A stretch of DNA of 64,000 nt from Tolumonas lignilytica (GCF_000527035.1 NZ_AZUK01000001.1:2662501-2726500), one strand, 5' to 3'; positions 1 through 10,749 are shown, counted from the stretch's first letter. The notes: generated by a model not told the origin, from the sequence alone. Numbers and translations are program-made.

Positions 1-1732
<1,732 letters not shown>

Positions 1733-1805
1733 ACAACACCCAAGTGGTTTCAAACCCCAATGCTTGTTTGACTGATTGAATGACAGCTTTCCAATGAACC
1801 GAATA

Positions 1806-1923
1806 TGCCTGGCGGCGATAGCGCGATGGAACCACCTGTACCCATTCCGAACACAGAAGTGAAACGTTGTAGCGCCGATGGTAGTGTGGCATTCGCCATG
1901 TGAGAGTAGGACACTGCCAGGCT
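1806..1923 (+). rRNA. rrf: 5S ribosomal RNA
   Basis: A gene of about 118 nt begins with TGCCTGGCGGC and ends with the complementary CTGCCAGGC, so the terminal helix I closes. The conserved loop 'cccattccgaacacagaagt' and the 'gagagtagga' segment are present. It lies 74 nt after the 23S gene in the same transcript. Confidence 0.97.
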
Positions 1924-1956
1924 TCTAAATTAGACGAAAGTCAGCCGAAAAAAAGT

Positions 1957-2032
1957 GCTGATATGGCTCAGTTGGTAGAGCGCACCCTTGGTAAGGGTGA
2001 GGTCCCCAGTTCGACTCTGGGTATCAGCACCA
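1957..2032 (+). tRNA. tRNA-Thr (anticodon GGT)
   Basis: This 76-nt cloverleaf has the acceptor stem GCTGATA/TATCAGC, D-loop 'ctcagttggtagagc', anticodon loop TTGGTAA with GGT at 1990-1992, T-loop 'ttcgact', and an encoded CCA. It is very like E. coli tRNA-Thr(GGT). It reads ACC and ACT codons. It is the distal tRNA of the rrn operon, 33 nt after 5S; E. coli rrnD also has a tRNA-Thr in its distal part. Confidence 0.97.
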
Positions 2033-2044
2033 TGAAAAGAATGA

Positions 2045-2073
2045 AGCCCTGCAGATATCTGCAGGGCTTTTTG
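2045..2073 (+). terminator. Rho-independent terminator of the rrn operon
   Basis: The palindrome agccctgcag/ctgcagggct is followed by TTTTTG, 12 nt after the tRNA-Thr 3' end. Confidence 0.9.
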
Positions 2074-2091
2074 TCTTAAGGATGCATAGGG

Positions 2092-2532
2092 ATGATGTGG
2101 CGTATATTACCGGTTATTGCTTGTGTATTAATCGCTGGATGTAGCTCTCAATCAGGTACTCAGAGTAACGTCTCACCAAATGTAACACCTTCAAATACAG
2201 CATTATTCCTTCGCGGTGATATGACTGATTGGGATGCTCGTTCTGAGTATCAGGTTCAGCAGACATCCTCTAATGTATTCAGTGTTAAAGCTGAGCTTCA
2301 TGAAGCCGGTAAAACCTACCATTTTAAATTTGCCGATGCTCGCTGGTTGCCTGCTATGAACTATGGTGCCGCGATGGATGATGCTGAATTAAGTCTGGAT
2401 ACACCTGTCCCGGTTCGGGCATACAGTTGTTTAGATGAGCTTTCGTTTACGCCTGAACTGGCTGGTAAATATGAATTTGTGCTGGATTTACGGAATCGTC
2501 GGGCAGTCGCATTGGTCAAATTAGTTCAATAA
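2092..2532 (+). CDS. Putative outer-membrane lipoprotein with a small beta-sandwich domain
   Basis: This is a 146-residue protein. Residues 1-16 form a lipoprotein signal peptide ending in the lipobox LIAG-Cys17, so it should be lipid-anchored; the next residues (SSQSG) lack Asp at +2, which favours outer-membrane sorting. A Ser/Thr/Asn-rich linker (about 18-38) leads to a domain starting 'FLRGDMTDWD'. That start resembles the glycogen/starch-binding type beta-sandwich found at the N-termini of pullulanase-like enzymes, in which a Trp-containing opening strand is followed by 'YHFKFAD'. A carbohydrate-binding role is inference from this resemblance only. The start could be either of two adjacent ATG codons; AAGGAT lies 8 nt upstream of the first. 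It stands alone between the rrn terminator and a convergent gene. Confidence 0.7.
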   Translation: MMWRILPVIACVLIAGCSSQSGTQSNVSPNVTPSNTALFLRGDMTDWDARSEYQVQQTSSNVFSVKAELHEAGKTYHFKFADARWLPAMNYGAAMDDAELSLDTPVPVRAYSCLDELSFTPELAGKYEFVLDLRNRRAVALVKLVQ

Positions 2533-2534
2533 AA

Positions 2535-2560
2535 AAAGCGCTGATATATCAGCGCTTTGT
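2535..2560. terminator. Bidirectional terminator between convergent genes
   Basis: A perfect 24-nt palindrome (aaagcgctgata, then its complement) is flanked by an A-run on the left and TTT on the right. It sits between the lipoprotein gene and the minus-strand Tim44-like gene and can serve both. Confidence 0.85.
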
Positions 2561-2566
2561 GAGAGT

Positions 2567-3421
2567 TTATTTGTTTTCAATACCAACAATTATCCACGAC
2601 GCATTGTTAGCTTTAATATCTCGTTCTAAATGCCAGATTTCGTTTATATCTTCTTCAATACCTTCAACAACATCGCGGTAGCGGCCTTTAAATAGTACGC
2701 TGAGTTGTGCTGAACTTGCTCTGCGGTCAGCTCTGACCAGTTCAGAATTCAGATATAAAACTTCAGTGTGTTGTTCCCCAGGATATTCTGCCCGTTCCCG
2801 TTTCAGAACATTAAATAGATCAGGTGTTACATATTCCTGTATTTTTGAAAAATCATTTACGTTCCAGGCTGTTTGCAAAGTTTTGTAATGATCATTAGCT
2901 TCTTTTATGAATGTAGAGATATCAAATCCGGCAGGTAAGTCGAAAGGGACTGCATCTGTAGTTATTGATGAAGAGCCGGCATTACCTGATTCTTGGGATA
3001 CTGGTTCAACAGGTTGTCTGGCCTGATAGGGCATGTTGTAGGCGGGTTGTGAGCCGTGTGCTGTCGTTGATTTTTTATTGCGTAAGAAGCGGATAATAAA
3101 GAATGCTATCCCTGCTATCAGCAAAATATCGAGCATGTGAAGACCACTAAACGCACCACTGCCCAATAACCACGCAAAAAGTCCTCCAGCCAGTAAACCA
3201 CCTAATAAACCGCCCATTAATCCGCTCTTATTTGGCTGTATTTGCTTATTGATAGTTGGATTGACTGTATTGATGGTATGAGCAGGTTGCGAGGGTGCTG
3301 TTTTGAAGCTTTGGCCAAATGATTTGCCCCCACCAAATTTTTTTGCTTCCGCATGCTCCGAGAACAATGAGATACTGAAGATTAATGAAAAAATAGTGAG
3401 CATGGAAAACAACTTACGCAT
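2567..3421 (-). CDS. Tim44-like domain membrane protein
   Basis: This 284-residue protein has an N-terminal signal peptide (about 1-26, ending HAEA), a Gly/Lys/Phe-rich segment 'KKFGGGKSFG', and a Gly/Leu-rich hydrophobic stretch (about 68-87). A second membrane helix follows (about 96-112, stopped by RFLRNKK), then a Ser/Gln-rich linker, and a C-terminal domain (about 165-284) of the Tim44/Mba1-like type. Bacterial Tim44-like proteins are widespread, but their function is not settled; a role in membrane protein handling is only analogy with mitochondria. A longer frame begins at 3454, but the ATG at 3421 has AAGGAT 6-7 nt upstream and opens directly into the signal peptide, so I chose it. 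Confidence 0.82.
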   Translation of the reverse strand: MRKLFSMLTIFSLIFSISLFSEHAEAKKFGGGKSFGQSFKTAPSQPAHTINTVNPTINKQIQPNKSGLMGGLLGGLLAGGLFAWLLGSGAFSGLHMLDILLIAGIAFFIIRFLRNKKSTTAHGSQPAYNMPYQARQPVEPVSQESGNAGSSSITTDAVPFDLPAGFDISTFIKEANDHYKTLQTAWNVNDFSKIQEYVTPDLFNVLKRERAEYPGEQHTEVLYLNSELVRADRRASSAQLSVLFKGRYRDVVEGIEEDINEIWHLERDIKANNASWIIVGIENK

Positions 3422-3550
3422 ACTTTTATCCTTGATGATTACATTGTGTAACATCCTATCCTGAAGTAGCGAACCGTCAATTCATTTAGTTAAGTTGCTC
3501 TTTTCGGAAAAAACGAAATATTTTCTAGAAATAGAAAATTTATCAGAAAT

Positions 3551-3577
3551 AAAAACCCCTCGGCTAGGCGAGGGGTT
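3551..3577 (-). terminator. Terminator of the first ptsG-type gene
   Basis: The stem aacccctcg/cgaggggtt at 3554-3577 is followed on the minus strand by a T-run (complement of aaaaa at 3551-3555), 25 nt after the ptsG stop. Confidence 0.9.
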
Positions 3578-3601
3578 AAGCAAAGATAAGTGAATAGCTG
3601 A

Positions 3602-5053
3602 TTAGTTAGCTTTAATCCACTGATCCATATCAGTTTTTAGGTTATCTGATTTAGTACCAAAAATAGCCTGAACACCAGTACCTGCAATGACAACGCCTGC
3701 TGCACCTAAAGATTTCAGTTTGGTTTGATTAACATTTTCTGTGCTTTTTACACTAACACGCAGACGTGTAATACAAGCGTCCAGATTGGTAATGTTTTCT
3801 TTACCACCGAAGGCGTGAACTAATTCGCCAGCCAATTCTGTGCCTGATAATTCTGCATTGTCAGCAGATTCGTCTTCGCGACCTGGTGTTTTCAGATCTA
3901 GGAACTTGATGACTGCACGGAATACTGAGTAATAAACAGCGGCATAGCATACACCGATCATTGGGAACATGATCAAGTTGCTACCTTTGTTGCCTATTAC
4001 ACTCAAGACCAAGAAGTCGATCAGGCCATGTGAAAAGCTGGTACCTGCACTCATATTCAACGTGATACATACCACGAATGCCAGACCAGCCAATACTGCA
4101 TGAATTGCATAAAGAACTGGTGCAACGAACATGAATGAGAATTCGATTGGTTCAGTGATACCGGTTAGGAATGAAGTCAGCGCAGCTGAAATCATGATAC
4201 CGCCAACTTTAGCCCGGTTTTCTGGTTTAGCACTATGCCAAATTGCAATAGCGGCAGCAGGTAGACCGTACATTTTGAACAGGAAGCCGCCAGCTAATTT
4301 ACCTGCAGTAGGATCGCCAGCGATAAAACGAGGAATGTCACCGTGAAAAACTTGCCCTGCAGCATTAGTGAATGAGCCTACTTGCATTTGGAATGGTACG
4401 TTCCAAATATGGTGCAGGCCAAAAGGAACTAATGCGCGTTCAACAACACCGTAGATGCCGAATGCCAATGTTGGATTCTGATATGCAGCCCATTGTGAGA
4501 ATACGTCAATTGCATGACCAATTGGTGGCCAAATAAAGGACAGAACAACTGCAGCTAGAATTACAGAGAAACCTGTAATGATAGGTACGAAGCGTTTACC
4601 AGCGAAGAAACCTAAATATTCAGGTAACTGGATACGATAAAAACGGTTGAACATGAACGCGGCAATTGCACCAGCGATGATACCACCTAACACACCGGTG
4701 TTAGACATGTGCTCTACCGCCACAGCGTAGTCTGGTGCTGATGGGGCAATACCTGCAATGAATGGTGCAGCAACGGTCATGGTTTTGGTTAAAATAGCAT
4801 AACCCACTGTTGCCGCTAATGCTGCTACCCCATCGTTGTTTGTAAAACCAAGGGCAACACCAATCGCGAAAATGAGCGCCATGTTGCCAAAAACAGCGCC
4901 GCCGGCCTGAGCCATTATTTGAGAAACAACTGCTGGTAACCAGCTAAAGTTAGCAGAACCGACGCCTAGCAGGATACCAGCAACAGGCAGCACGGATACC
5001 GGTAACATCAGCGACTTACCGACTTTTTGCAAATTTGCAAATGCATTACTCAT
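3602..5053 (-). CDS. ptsG: PTS glucose-specific EIICB component (copy 1)
   Basis: This 483-residue inner-membrane permease imports glucose and phosphorylates it to glucose 6-phosphate, taking the phosphate from EIIA-Glc. Residues 1 to about 390 are the EIIC channel domain and carry the substrate motif GITEPIEF. The linker 'LKTPGRED' joins it to the EIIB domain, whose phosphorylated cysteine is Cys427 in [12 protein letters not shown]. Length and sequence closely follow E. coli PtsG (477 residues), including the start [21 protein letters not shown] lies 6 nt before the ATG. It is a near duplicate of the next gene upstream, and each copy has its own terminator and long leader, so they are probably separate transcription units. 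EIIA is not encoded here. Specificity for glucose over a related sugar is by resemblance. Confidence 0.93.
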   Translation of the reverse strand: MSNAFANLQKVGKSLMLPVSVLPVAGILLGVGSANFSWLPAVVSQIMAQAGGAVFGNMALIFAIGVALGFTNNDGVAALAATVGYAILTKTMTVAAPFIAGIAPSAPDYAVAVEHMSNTGVLGGIIAGAIAAFMFNRFYRIQLPEYLGFFAGKRFVPIITGFSVILAAVVLSFIWPPIGHAIDVFSQWAAYQNPTLAFGIYGVVERALVPFGLHHIWNVPFQMQVGSFTNAAGQVFHGDIPRFIAGDPTAGKLAGGFLFKMYGLPAAAIAIWHSAKPENRAKVGGIMISAALTSFLTGITEPIEFSFMFVAPVLYAIHAVLAGLAFVVCITLNMSAGTSFSHGLIDFLVLSVIGNKGSNLIMFPMIGVCYAAVYYSVFRAVIKFLDLKTPGREDESADNAELSGTELAGELVHAFGGKENITNLDACITRLRVSVKSTENVNQTKLKSLGAAGVVIAGTGVQAIFGTKSDNLKTDMDQWIKAN

Positions 5054-5526
5054 TTAAAACTCCTGATGAGTGTTTTGATGGGAAATCCAGAAAATTTTTT
5101 ATAGTCATTAATTGTGATTAGATCTTTGCTAATAATTAAAGCGTCAGCAGTGACGCTTTAATAAAAATGAAGCATAGATCGTAAATGCCATTTTCGAGAA
5201 CATACCGTGAAAAAACAAGAGATTAAGATGTAAGTTATTATTAATAATATGATTTACGGTTTCGTGTTGTAGCTTTACATTCATGTTTTTTACAAAACAC
5301 ATCACATCGAAAGTTAATGTAATTGATTTTTTGCTTGTTTTCCCTTCATTTGAAACTTCAATTGAAATTCATTCCTAATGGAAGGAATGAATACACAAAG
5401 AATGAATGTTTATTAAATATGAAATGTTGTTACGAAATGAATTAATTTAAATTGTTTATTGATTTGTGAGCAATAAAAAACCCCTCCGAAGAGGGGTTAA
5501 AAATGGAAACCTAAGTTGTTATGTAA
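5054..5526 (-). promoter_or_regulatory. 473-nt AT-rich leader and promoter region of ptsG copy 1
   Basis: No gene is visible. The region holds the terminator of the upstream copy (listed separately) and two inverted repeats. The first is a perfect 12-bp hairpin (attaaagcgtca, loop gcag) at 5135-5162, about 80 nt before the ATG. The second is a perfect 10-bp repeat, attcattcct/aggaatgaat, at 5367-5392. The hairpin may fold in the leader transcript; the second looks like a protein-binding site. I could not fix a promoter with confidence. Confidence 0.6.
5475..5500 (-). terminator. Terminator of ptsG copy 2
   Basis: The stem aacccctc/gaggggtt at 5479-5499 has its T-run on the minus strand (complement of the A-run at 5475-5480), 27 nt after the stop of copy 2. 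It resembles the terminator of copy 1. Confidence 0.9.
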
Positions 5527-6969
5527 TTAGTGGGTTTTAATCCAGTGATCCATATCAGTTTTCAGGTTGTCTGATTTAGTACCGAAAATTGCTTGTACAC
5601 CAGAACCTGCAACTACAACACCTGCTGCGCCCAGCGCTTTCAGTCTTGCTTGATCCACTTTTGCAACTTCTTTCACGCTAACACGCAGACGAGTGATACA
5701 TGCATCCAGGTTGGTGATGTTGTCTTTACCGCCGAAAGCATGAACCAGTTCACCAGACATTTCAGTTGCATCCATGGCCAGGTCTTCAGCAGTTTCATCT
5801 TCACGACCAGGAGTTTTCAGATCCAGTGCCACAATTGCTACACGGAATACTGTGTAGTAGATCGCTGCGTAGATCAAACCGACGATTGGGAACATCCAGC
5901 CTTTGGTTGATTGAGAGAACAGCACAATGAAGTCAATCAAACCGTGAGAGAAGGTAGTACCGTGTTTCATACCCAGCAGAATCATCACTACGAACGCTGA
6001 ACCAGCCAGCAGAGCGTGGATTGCATACAGAACTGGAGCAACGAACAAGAATGCAAATTCGATTGGTTCGGTGATACCGGTCAGGAATGAAGTCAGCGCA
6101 GCTGAAATCATGATACCGCCGATACGAGCACGATGTTCTGGTTTTGCAGTGTGCCACATAGCGATAGCAGCAGCAGGCAGACCGTACATTTTGAACATGT
6201 AACCACCAGCCAGGTTACCCGCAGTTGGGTCACCAGCGATGTAACGAGCGATTTCACCGTGGAATACCTGACCAGCAGCATTGGTGTATTCACCTACTTC
6301 GAAGAAGAATGGTGCGTTCCAAATGTGGTGCAGACCAAATGGGATCAGTGAACGCTCAACGATGCCGTAGATACCGAATGCCAGTGCTGGGTTTTGGTAC
6401 GCAGCCCAATGGGAGAAGGCTTTGATTGCGCCACCGATTGGAGGCCAAATGAAAGCAAGTACAACACCAGCAACAATGGCTACGATACCAGTTGACAATG
6501 GAACGAAACGTTTACCGGCAAAGAAGCCCAAGTAGTCAGGCAGTTCAATACGGTAGAAACGGTTAAACATATATGCAGCAATACCGCCAGCGATAACGCC
6601 GCCCAGAACACCGACGTTTGAAACGTTTTCAGCTTGTGCTGCGAAATCAGCAGCAGTTGGGTTTAAACCAGCCAGCAAGGGAGCAACAACGCTAACTGTT
6701 TTGGTCAGAATGAAGTAACCAACGGCTGCAGCCAGACCTGCAACACCATCATTTTTGGTGAAACCTAAAGCTACACCGATTGCGAATAACAATGCCATGT
6801 TACCGAAAACGGCACCACCGGCTTGTTCCATGATTGATGATAAAGTTGCTGGCAGAACACTGAATTTTGCTGCACCGACGCCCAGCAGAATACCTGCTAC
6901 TGGCAGTACGGATACAGGCAGCATCAATGCCTTACCGACTTGTTGAAGATTTGCGAACAAATTTTTCAT
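5527..6969 (-). CDS. ptsG: PTS glucose-specific EIICB component (copy 2)
   Basis: This 480-residue paralogue of the adjacent gene has the same EIIC (1 to about 388) plus EIIB layout. It has the GITEPIEF motif, the 'LKTPGRED' linker, and the phospho-acceptor Cys424 in [12 protein letters not shown]. The two proteins are nearly collinear. They differ most in the loop around residues 105-115 ([15 protein letters not shown] against [15 protein letters not shown]), in the segment [11 protein letters not shown], and in the interdomain linker, so the copies may differ in substrate preference or expression. AGGAG precedes the ATG by 9 nt. The leader is long and contains three operator-like inverted repeats. 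Both copies keep every catalytic feature, so neither looks like a decaying duplicate. Confidence 0.92.
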   Translation of the reverse strand: MKNLFANLQQVGKALMLPVSVLPVAGILLGVGAAKFSVLPATLSSIMEQAGGAVFGNMALLFAIGVALGFTKNDGVAGLAAAVGYFILTKTVSVVAPLLAGLNPTAADFAAQAENVSNVGVLGGVIAGGIAAYMFNRFYRIELPDYLGFFAGKRFVPLSTGIVAIVAGVVLAFIWPPIGGAIKAFSHWAAYQNPALAFGIYGIVERSLIPFGLHHIWNAPFFFEVGEYTNAAGQVFHGEIARYIAGDPTAGNLAGGYMFKMYGLPAAAIAMWHTAKPEHRARIGGIMISAALTSFLTGITEPIEFAFLFVAPVLYAIHALLAGSAFVVMILLGMKHGTTFSHGLIDFIVLFSQSTKGWMFPIVGLIYAAIYYTVFRVAIVALDLKTPGREDETAEDLAMDATEMSGELVHAFGGKDNITNLDACITRLRVSVKEVAKVDQARLKALGAAGVVVAGSGVQAIFGTKSDNLKTDMDHWIKTH

Positions 6970-7412
6970 ATAAATGAGCTCCTGAGGAGTGTGCGTCCTA
7001 TTAATGGATTGAATTACACGGGTTTCAATTAAAAGAAACCGCTATTTATATTCTGTGTATTTCAACAAGGTTTATGATAGTTGAATTAATTTTTCTAAGA
7101 AGCGAATAAATAAAGAAATAAAATACAGATCACATAGATGATTGTTTCTTATTTATTGCGTTAGAAACAATAATAGGTAATAGGTAACTTATTATATCTA
7201 ATATATTTTTATGTGTTTCTTTGTGTCTTTATATTTTGCTTTGTATTTTGATGTTTCTGATTGAAACACTTTGTAACAAGTGTGATTGCGGTAAACTGTA
7301 TATAGAGCAGAAATAATTAGATTGGGCTGCAACAAATATATAGATTGGTGCGGTTGTCATAAATTTAAAGTCCCAATCAGTGAAATAATTGGGACATCAA
7401 ATTAATTAAAAA
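6970..7412 (-). promoter_or_regulatory. 443-nt AT-rich regulatory region upstream of ptsG copy 2
   Basis: No gene is visible. Three inverted repeats share GTTTC and GAAAC half-sites. They are GGTTTC-N8-GAAACC at 7021-7040, ATTGTTTCT-N13-AGAAACAAT at 7141-7171, and TGTTTC-N5-GAAACA at 7252-7268. Their repeated half-site suggests one dimeric regulator, but the spacing differs between them. The strand is given for the gene they probably control. The part nearest ygfZ (about 7300-7412) shows nothing clear. Confidence 0.5.
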
Positions 7413-8324
7413 TTATTCAACGCTATATGGCACAGGAATTAGCGTTAATGTACTGGTTTGATCGTTTTCTACTCTAAATATGCTATCTGGCAGCGTATCA
7501 CTTGGTAACACTACACTTAACAGTACTTGATTCTTTTGTTGCCATACGTCGAGAATAGTTCCACTAATCCGCCAATGCTCACCGACCTGGCGTTCTATCA
7601 CTGTTTCAGTTGTTATGGGCTGATTGACGCTCCCTTTTAGAATATAAAGAGCTCGATTATTTGCTCCACGATACTTCGCTCTGGCTACAATTTCTTGGCC
7701 GGTATAGCATCCTTTGGTAAAACTAATGCCGTGCAAAGCCTGAAGGTTGAGTGCTTGGGGGATAAATTCTGTTTGGGTTTGCTTACTGAGCTGTGGAATA
7801 CCATCAATAATATCAAGAGCTTTCCAATTGACCGCAATGCATTCTGGAAGGGATAGATTCAGCGGTTGTTCTTTCTCTTTCAGGAAAAACCAACGATCTG
7901 GATTTATTTGAATCCAGTTTATTTCAGTAAATGACCCCGACTTGACTTGTGTTGCTTGCCAGATATCAGTTCCAGCACCAGCTATCCCTAATATGTCATA
8001 TTGTTCACTGACGTCACTGATTGTGACTTTGGAAAATACAGCATATTTTTTTAATTCAGCCAGTTGAACATCCGCTAACTCTTTTTTGTAGAGCATTAAT
8101 AGGTCTTGGTTACGCTTCAGCAATCGAAATACCGCCAGAACTTTACCTTTAGGCGTGCAATGAGCGCCTAATGTGCTTTGCCCTATAGGTAATGCAGTTA
8201 CATCACAAGTAACTTGTCCATTCAGATATTTCTCTGCATCAGGACCTTCCAGGCGGATCACAGCTATATCATTCAAGTGATATACACTAGGCTCTGAAGG
8301 GAATAAAAATTTTTCATTCATCAT
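7413..8324 (-). CDS. ygfZ: Folate-binding Fe-S cluster maintenance protein YgfZ
   Basis: This 303-residue cytoplasmic protein belongs to the GcvT-related YgfZ family, which binds tetrahydrofolate and supports assembly or repair of certain Fe-S enzymes, including the tRNA methylthiolase MiaB. The family signature K-G-C-Y-T-G-Q-E is at about 204-211 with its essential cysteine. An early 'YLNGQVTCDV' segment (about 33-42) also matches the family. Two adjacent ATG codons offer starts; neither has a strong ribosome binding site. It is divergent from sdhE-ygfX, the same neighbourhood as in E. coli, where ygfZ also stands beside sdhE. Confidence 0.93.
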   Translation of the reverse strand: MMNEKFLFPSEPSVYHLNDIAVIRLEGPDAEKYLNGQVTCDVTALPIGQSTLGAHCTPKGKVLAVFRLLKRNQDLLMLYKKELADVQLAELKKYAVFSKVTISDVSEQYDILGIAGAGTDIWQATQVKSGSFTEINWIQINPDRWFFLKEKEQPLNLSLPECIAVNWKALDIIDGIPQLSKQTQTEFIPQALNLQALHGISFTKGCYTGQEIVARAKYRGANNRALYILKGSVNQPITTETVIERQVGEHWRISGTILDVWQQKNQVLLSVVLPSDTLPDSIFRVENDQTSTLTLIPVPYSVE

Positions 8325-8414
8325 GTTTTTCCACTGAAGGATGGTAATTCATGGTAAATAACGGACTATTGTTTGTCAGCTGATATTGCTGAGATTATTA
8401 AGAGGAATCATCAT

Positions 8415-8672
8415 ATGAACGCTGATTTATCACGGCTTCGATGGGCTTGTCGCAGAGGGATGCTTGAATTGGATACAATTCTTGCTCCTTTCCTAGAACA
8501 TGAGTATCCAGAACTCTCTGATGTTTTACAGCGTGATTTCCAACGTGTACTGAATTGTTCTGATCTCGAGTTATATCGATGTTTGCTTCGGGCTGAAACA
8601 CCATCAGATTTATCATTACAATCAATATTGGGAGTCATTCGTGAAAAACATCAGGCACGTCATTCGAGTTGA
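8415..8672 (+). CDS. sdhE: Succinate dehydrogenase assembly factor SdhE (antitoxin CptB)
   Basis: This is a small 85-residue protein. SdhE-family proteins promote covalent FAD attachment to SdhA and FrdA; the E. coli protein has also been described as the antitoxin partner of YgfX. The conserved RG-x-x-E motif is in 'WACRRGMLELD' (about 9-19), followed by the family pattern 'FLEHEYPELSD'. A longer frame starts at 8373, but the ATG at 8415 has AGAGGA 8 nt upstream and gives the family's normal length. It overlaps the start of ygfX by 32 nt, so the two are probably translationally coupled. Confidence 0.92.
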   Translation: MNADLSRLRWACRRGMLELDTILAPFLEHEYPELSDVLQRDFQRVLNCSDLELYRCLLRAETPSDLSLQSILGVIREKHQARHSS

Positions 8673-9027
8673 ACCATCACATCATCATCAATTGTTTTTA
8701 GTGATTGGTCATATCATTGTTGGATGGTTGGCGTGGACAGGTTTGCATGGTCATTTGTGGCTGGTCTTTTTTATCATGTGGGGCGGTTCACTTTTCTGGT
8801 CTTTATATCAGGCCTATCACCGCCAATTTGAATTTGAAATGCGCGGGGATGAAATTTTTATGGATGGGAAGTTTTACCATGTCATGCCTGCATCTAAAGT
8901 AGGATATGGTTTTCTCTGGCTGGTTTTACATGGCGATAAGGTAACGCATTTATGGTTGTTTTCTGACAGCATGGACGAAGCCGAATACCGCCGGATTGCC
9001 CGGCGGATCAATATGCGAACTCAGTAA
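8641..9027 (+). CDS. ygfX: Inner membrane protein YgfX (CptA)
   Basis: This 128-residue protein starts at a GTG inside the end of sdhE. Two close hydrophobic helices (about 16-35 and 39-57) are followed by a cytoplasmic beta-rich part, the layout of YgfX. In E. coli YgfX has been reported as a toxin acting on FtsZ and MreB and neutralised by SdhE, though its physiological role is debated. Several His and Trp residues crowd the N-terminus and first helix. Its last codons overlap the end of the convergent nadB by 7 nt, leaving no space for a terminator. Confidence 0.88.
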   Translation: MKNIRHVIRVEPSHHHQLFLVIGHIIVGWLAWTGLHGHLWLVFFIMWGGSLFWSLYQAYHRQFEFEMRGDEIFMDGKFYHVMPASKVGYGFLWLVLHGDKVTHLWLFSDSMDEAEYRRIARRINMRTQ

Positions 9028-10643
9028 TCCCCAGGGATCAGAATGGTTGGTGCTGGGTTATCCTGTTGTTCAGGGTAATCCAGATTGTAATGTAATCCTC
9101 TAGATTCTTTACGCGCCATGGCTGAGCGAACAATTAGCTCTGCAACTTGTAATAGATTACGCAGTTCCAATAGATTATTTGAAACTCGGAAGTTGGCATA
9201 ATATTCATGAACTTCCTGTTTAAGCAGATCAATGCGTCGTTTAGCGCGTTCTAATCTTTTATTGGTTCGCACAATTCCAACATAGTCCCACATGAACAAC
9301 CGCAGTTCATGCCAGTTATGCTGGATGACGACTTCTTCATCTGAGTTTGAGACCTGACTTTCGTCCCATGCTGGTAACGATGGCGGCATACTGCTCATGG
9401 GTAAATGAGCTTGTATGTCTTTAGCTGCAGATTGAGCAAAAACAATACATTCCAGAATGGAGTTAGATGCCATACGGTTGGCGCCATGTAAACCGGTATA
9501 AGAAACCTCACCGATGGCATAAAGACCTGGGATATCTGTTTGCCCGAATCGGTCACTCATCACCCCGCCACAGGTATAGTGTGCCGCTGGAACAACAGGA
9601 ATTGCCTGCTGAGTAATGTCAATTCCCAGTTTGAGGCAGCGTTCATAAATAGTTGGAAAATGCTTACGGACGAAATCAGCTGGTTTATGGCTAATGTCTA
9701 GGAACATGCAATCAGCTCCCAGGCGTTTCATCTCATAATCAATAGCGCGAGCGACGATATCTCGGGGTGCCAGTTCTGCACGAGAATCAAATTCAGGCAT
9801 AAAACGAGAGCCATCGGGCCGTTTCAGCAGTGCACCCTCACCTCGTAATGCTTCGGTCAGCAAAAAGTTACGGTCATCGGGATGAAAAAGCGTCGTAGGG
9901 TGGAATTGATTAAATTCCATATTGGCTACTCGACAACCGGCACGCCATGCCATAGCAATTCCATCACCGGAACTGACATCAGGATTTGAGGTATATTGAT
10001 AAACCTTGGAGGCGCCGCCTGTAGCGAGAGCAACAAAACGGGCTCTGACGGTTTCAACCTGTTCTTTGGTGCGATTCCAAATATAAGCGCCTAATATCCG
10101 GTTGCCTGGAATCCCCAGTTTTCGCGTAGTGATGAGGTCAACCGCGTTGAATCGCTCCATTAATTGGATGTTCGGATGTTGTTTTACCCGATCAACTAAT
10201 GTGACTTCTACATATTTGCCGGTAGAGTCGGCAGAGTGAAAGATGCGGCGATGACTATGCCCACCTTCTCGTGTCAGGTGATATGCAGGCTCTCCATCTT
10301 CAGATGTGTTTTCTTCTTTATCAAAAGGGACGCCTTGCTGAATGAGCCAGTCAATAGACTCTTTTGCATTTTCTGCGGTGAACTCTACAATAGCTTTATC
10401 GCATAATCCGGCACCGGCATTTAATGTGTCGTTGACATGTGATTCGATGCTATCTGTTTCTTCAGCTACAGCAGCGATGCCTCCTTGGGCATAATAGGTT
10501 GCCCCTTCACTTAAGGGTCCTTTGCTCAATATCATCACTTTTGCATGATCCGCTAAGCGTAATGCTAAAGTGAGGCCTGCGGCACCACTGCCAATGATCA
10601 AAACATCGCAGGAGTATTCAACATTCTGTTTCATAAGTATCAT
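9021..10643 (-). CDS. nadB: L-aspartate oxidase
   Basis: This 540-residue cytoplasmic flavoprotein oxidises L-aspartate to iminoaspartate, the first step of de novo NAD synthesis, using oxygen or fumarate as acceptor. The FAD-binding motif is '[11 protein letters not shown]' near residue 14, and the flavin/substrate segments '[11 protein letters not shown]' and '[18 protein letters not shown]' are intact. It closely matches E. coli NadB throughout. The ATG at 10643 or the one three codons in (10634) could be the start; an AAGG lies just upstream of both at different distances. As in E. coli it is divergent from rpoE. nadA and nadC are not in the window. Confidence 0.96.
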   Translation of the reverse strand: MILMKQNVEYSCDVLIIGSGAAGLTLALRLADHAKVMILSKGPLSEGATYYAQGGIAAVAEETDSIESHVNDTLNAGAGLCDKAIVEFTAENAKESIDWLIQQGVPFDKEENTSEDGEPAYHLTREGGHSHRRIFHSADSTGKYVEVTLVDRVKQHPNIQLMERFNAVDLITTRKLGIPGNRILGAYIWNRTKEQVETVRARFVALATGGASKVYQYTSNPDVSSGDGIAMAWRAGCRVANMEFNQFHPTTLFHPDDRNFLLTEALRGEGALLKRPDGSRFMPEFDSRAELAPRDIVARAIDYEMKRLGADCMFLDISHKPADFVRKHFPTIYERCLKLGIDITQQAIPVVPAAHYTCGGVMSDRFGQTDIPGLYAIGEVSYTGLHGANRMASNSILECIVFAQSAAKDIQAHLPMSSMPPSLPAWDESQVSNSDEEVVIQHNWHELRLFMWDYVGIVRTNKRLERAKRRIDLLKQEVHEYYANFRVSNNLLELRNLLQVAELIVRSAMARKESRGLHYNLDYPEQQDNPAPTILIPGDY

Positions 10644-10722
10644 TGGCCTTGATGATGAAAGCTTTATACTAGCCCAACTGATGGTCAGGTGCAGCCCGGA
10701 TCACGTTTTTTTGCGGAGAATA

Positions 10723-10749
10723 GAACTTTTCTCCAAAAATACTGTCTCA
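10723..10749 (+). promoter_or_regulatory. Sigma-E promoter of the rpoE operon
   Basis: GAACTT at 10723-10728, a 16-nt spacer, and TCTCA at 10745-10749 match the sigma-E consensus (GAACTT, about 16 nt, TCTRA) with one difference. Transcription should start near 10755, about 50 nt before the rpoE ATG. Sigma-E genes are known to be autoregulated in this way. Confidence 0.85.
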
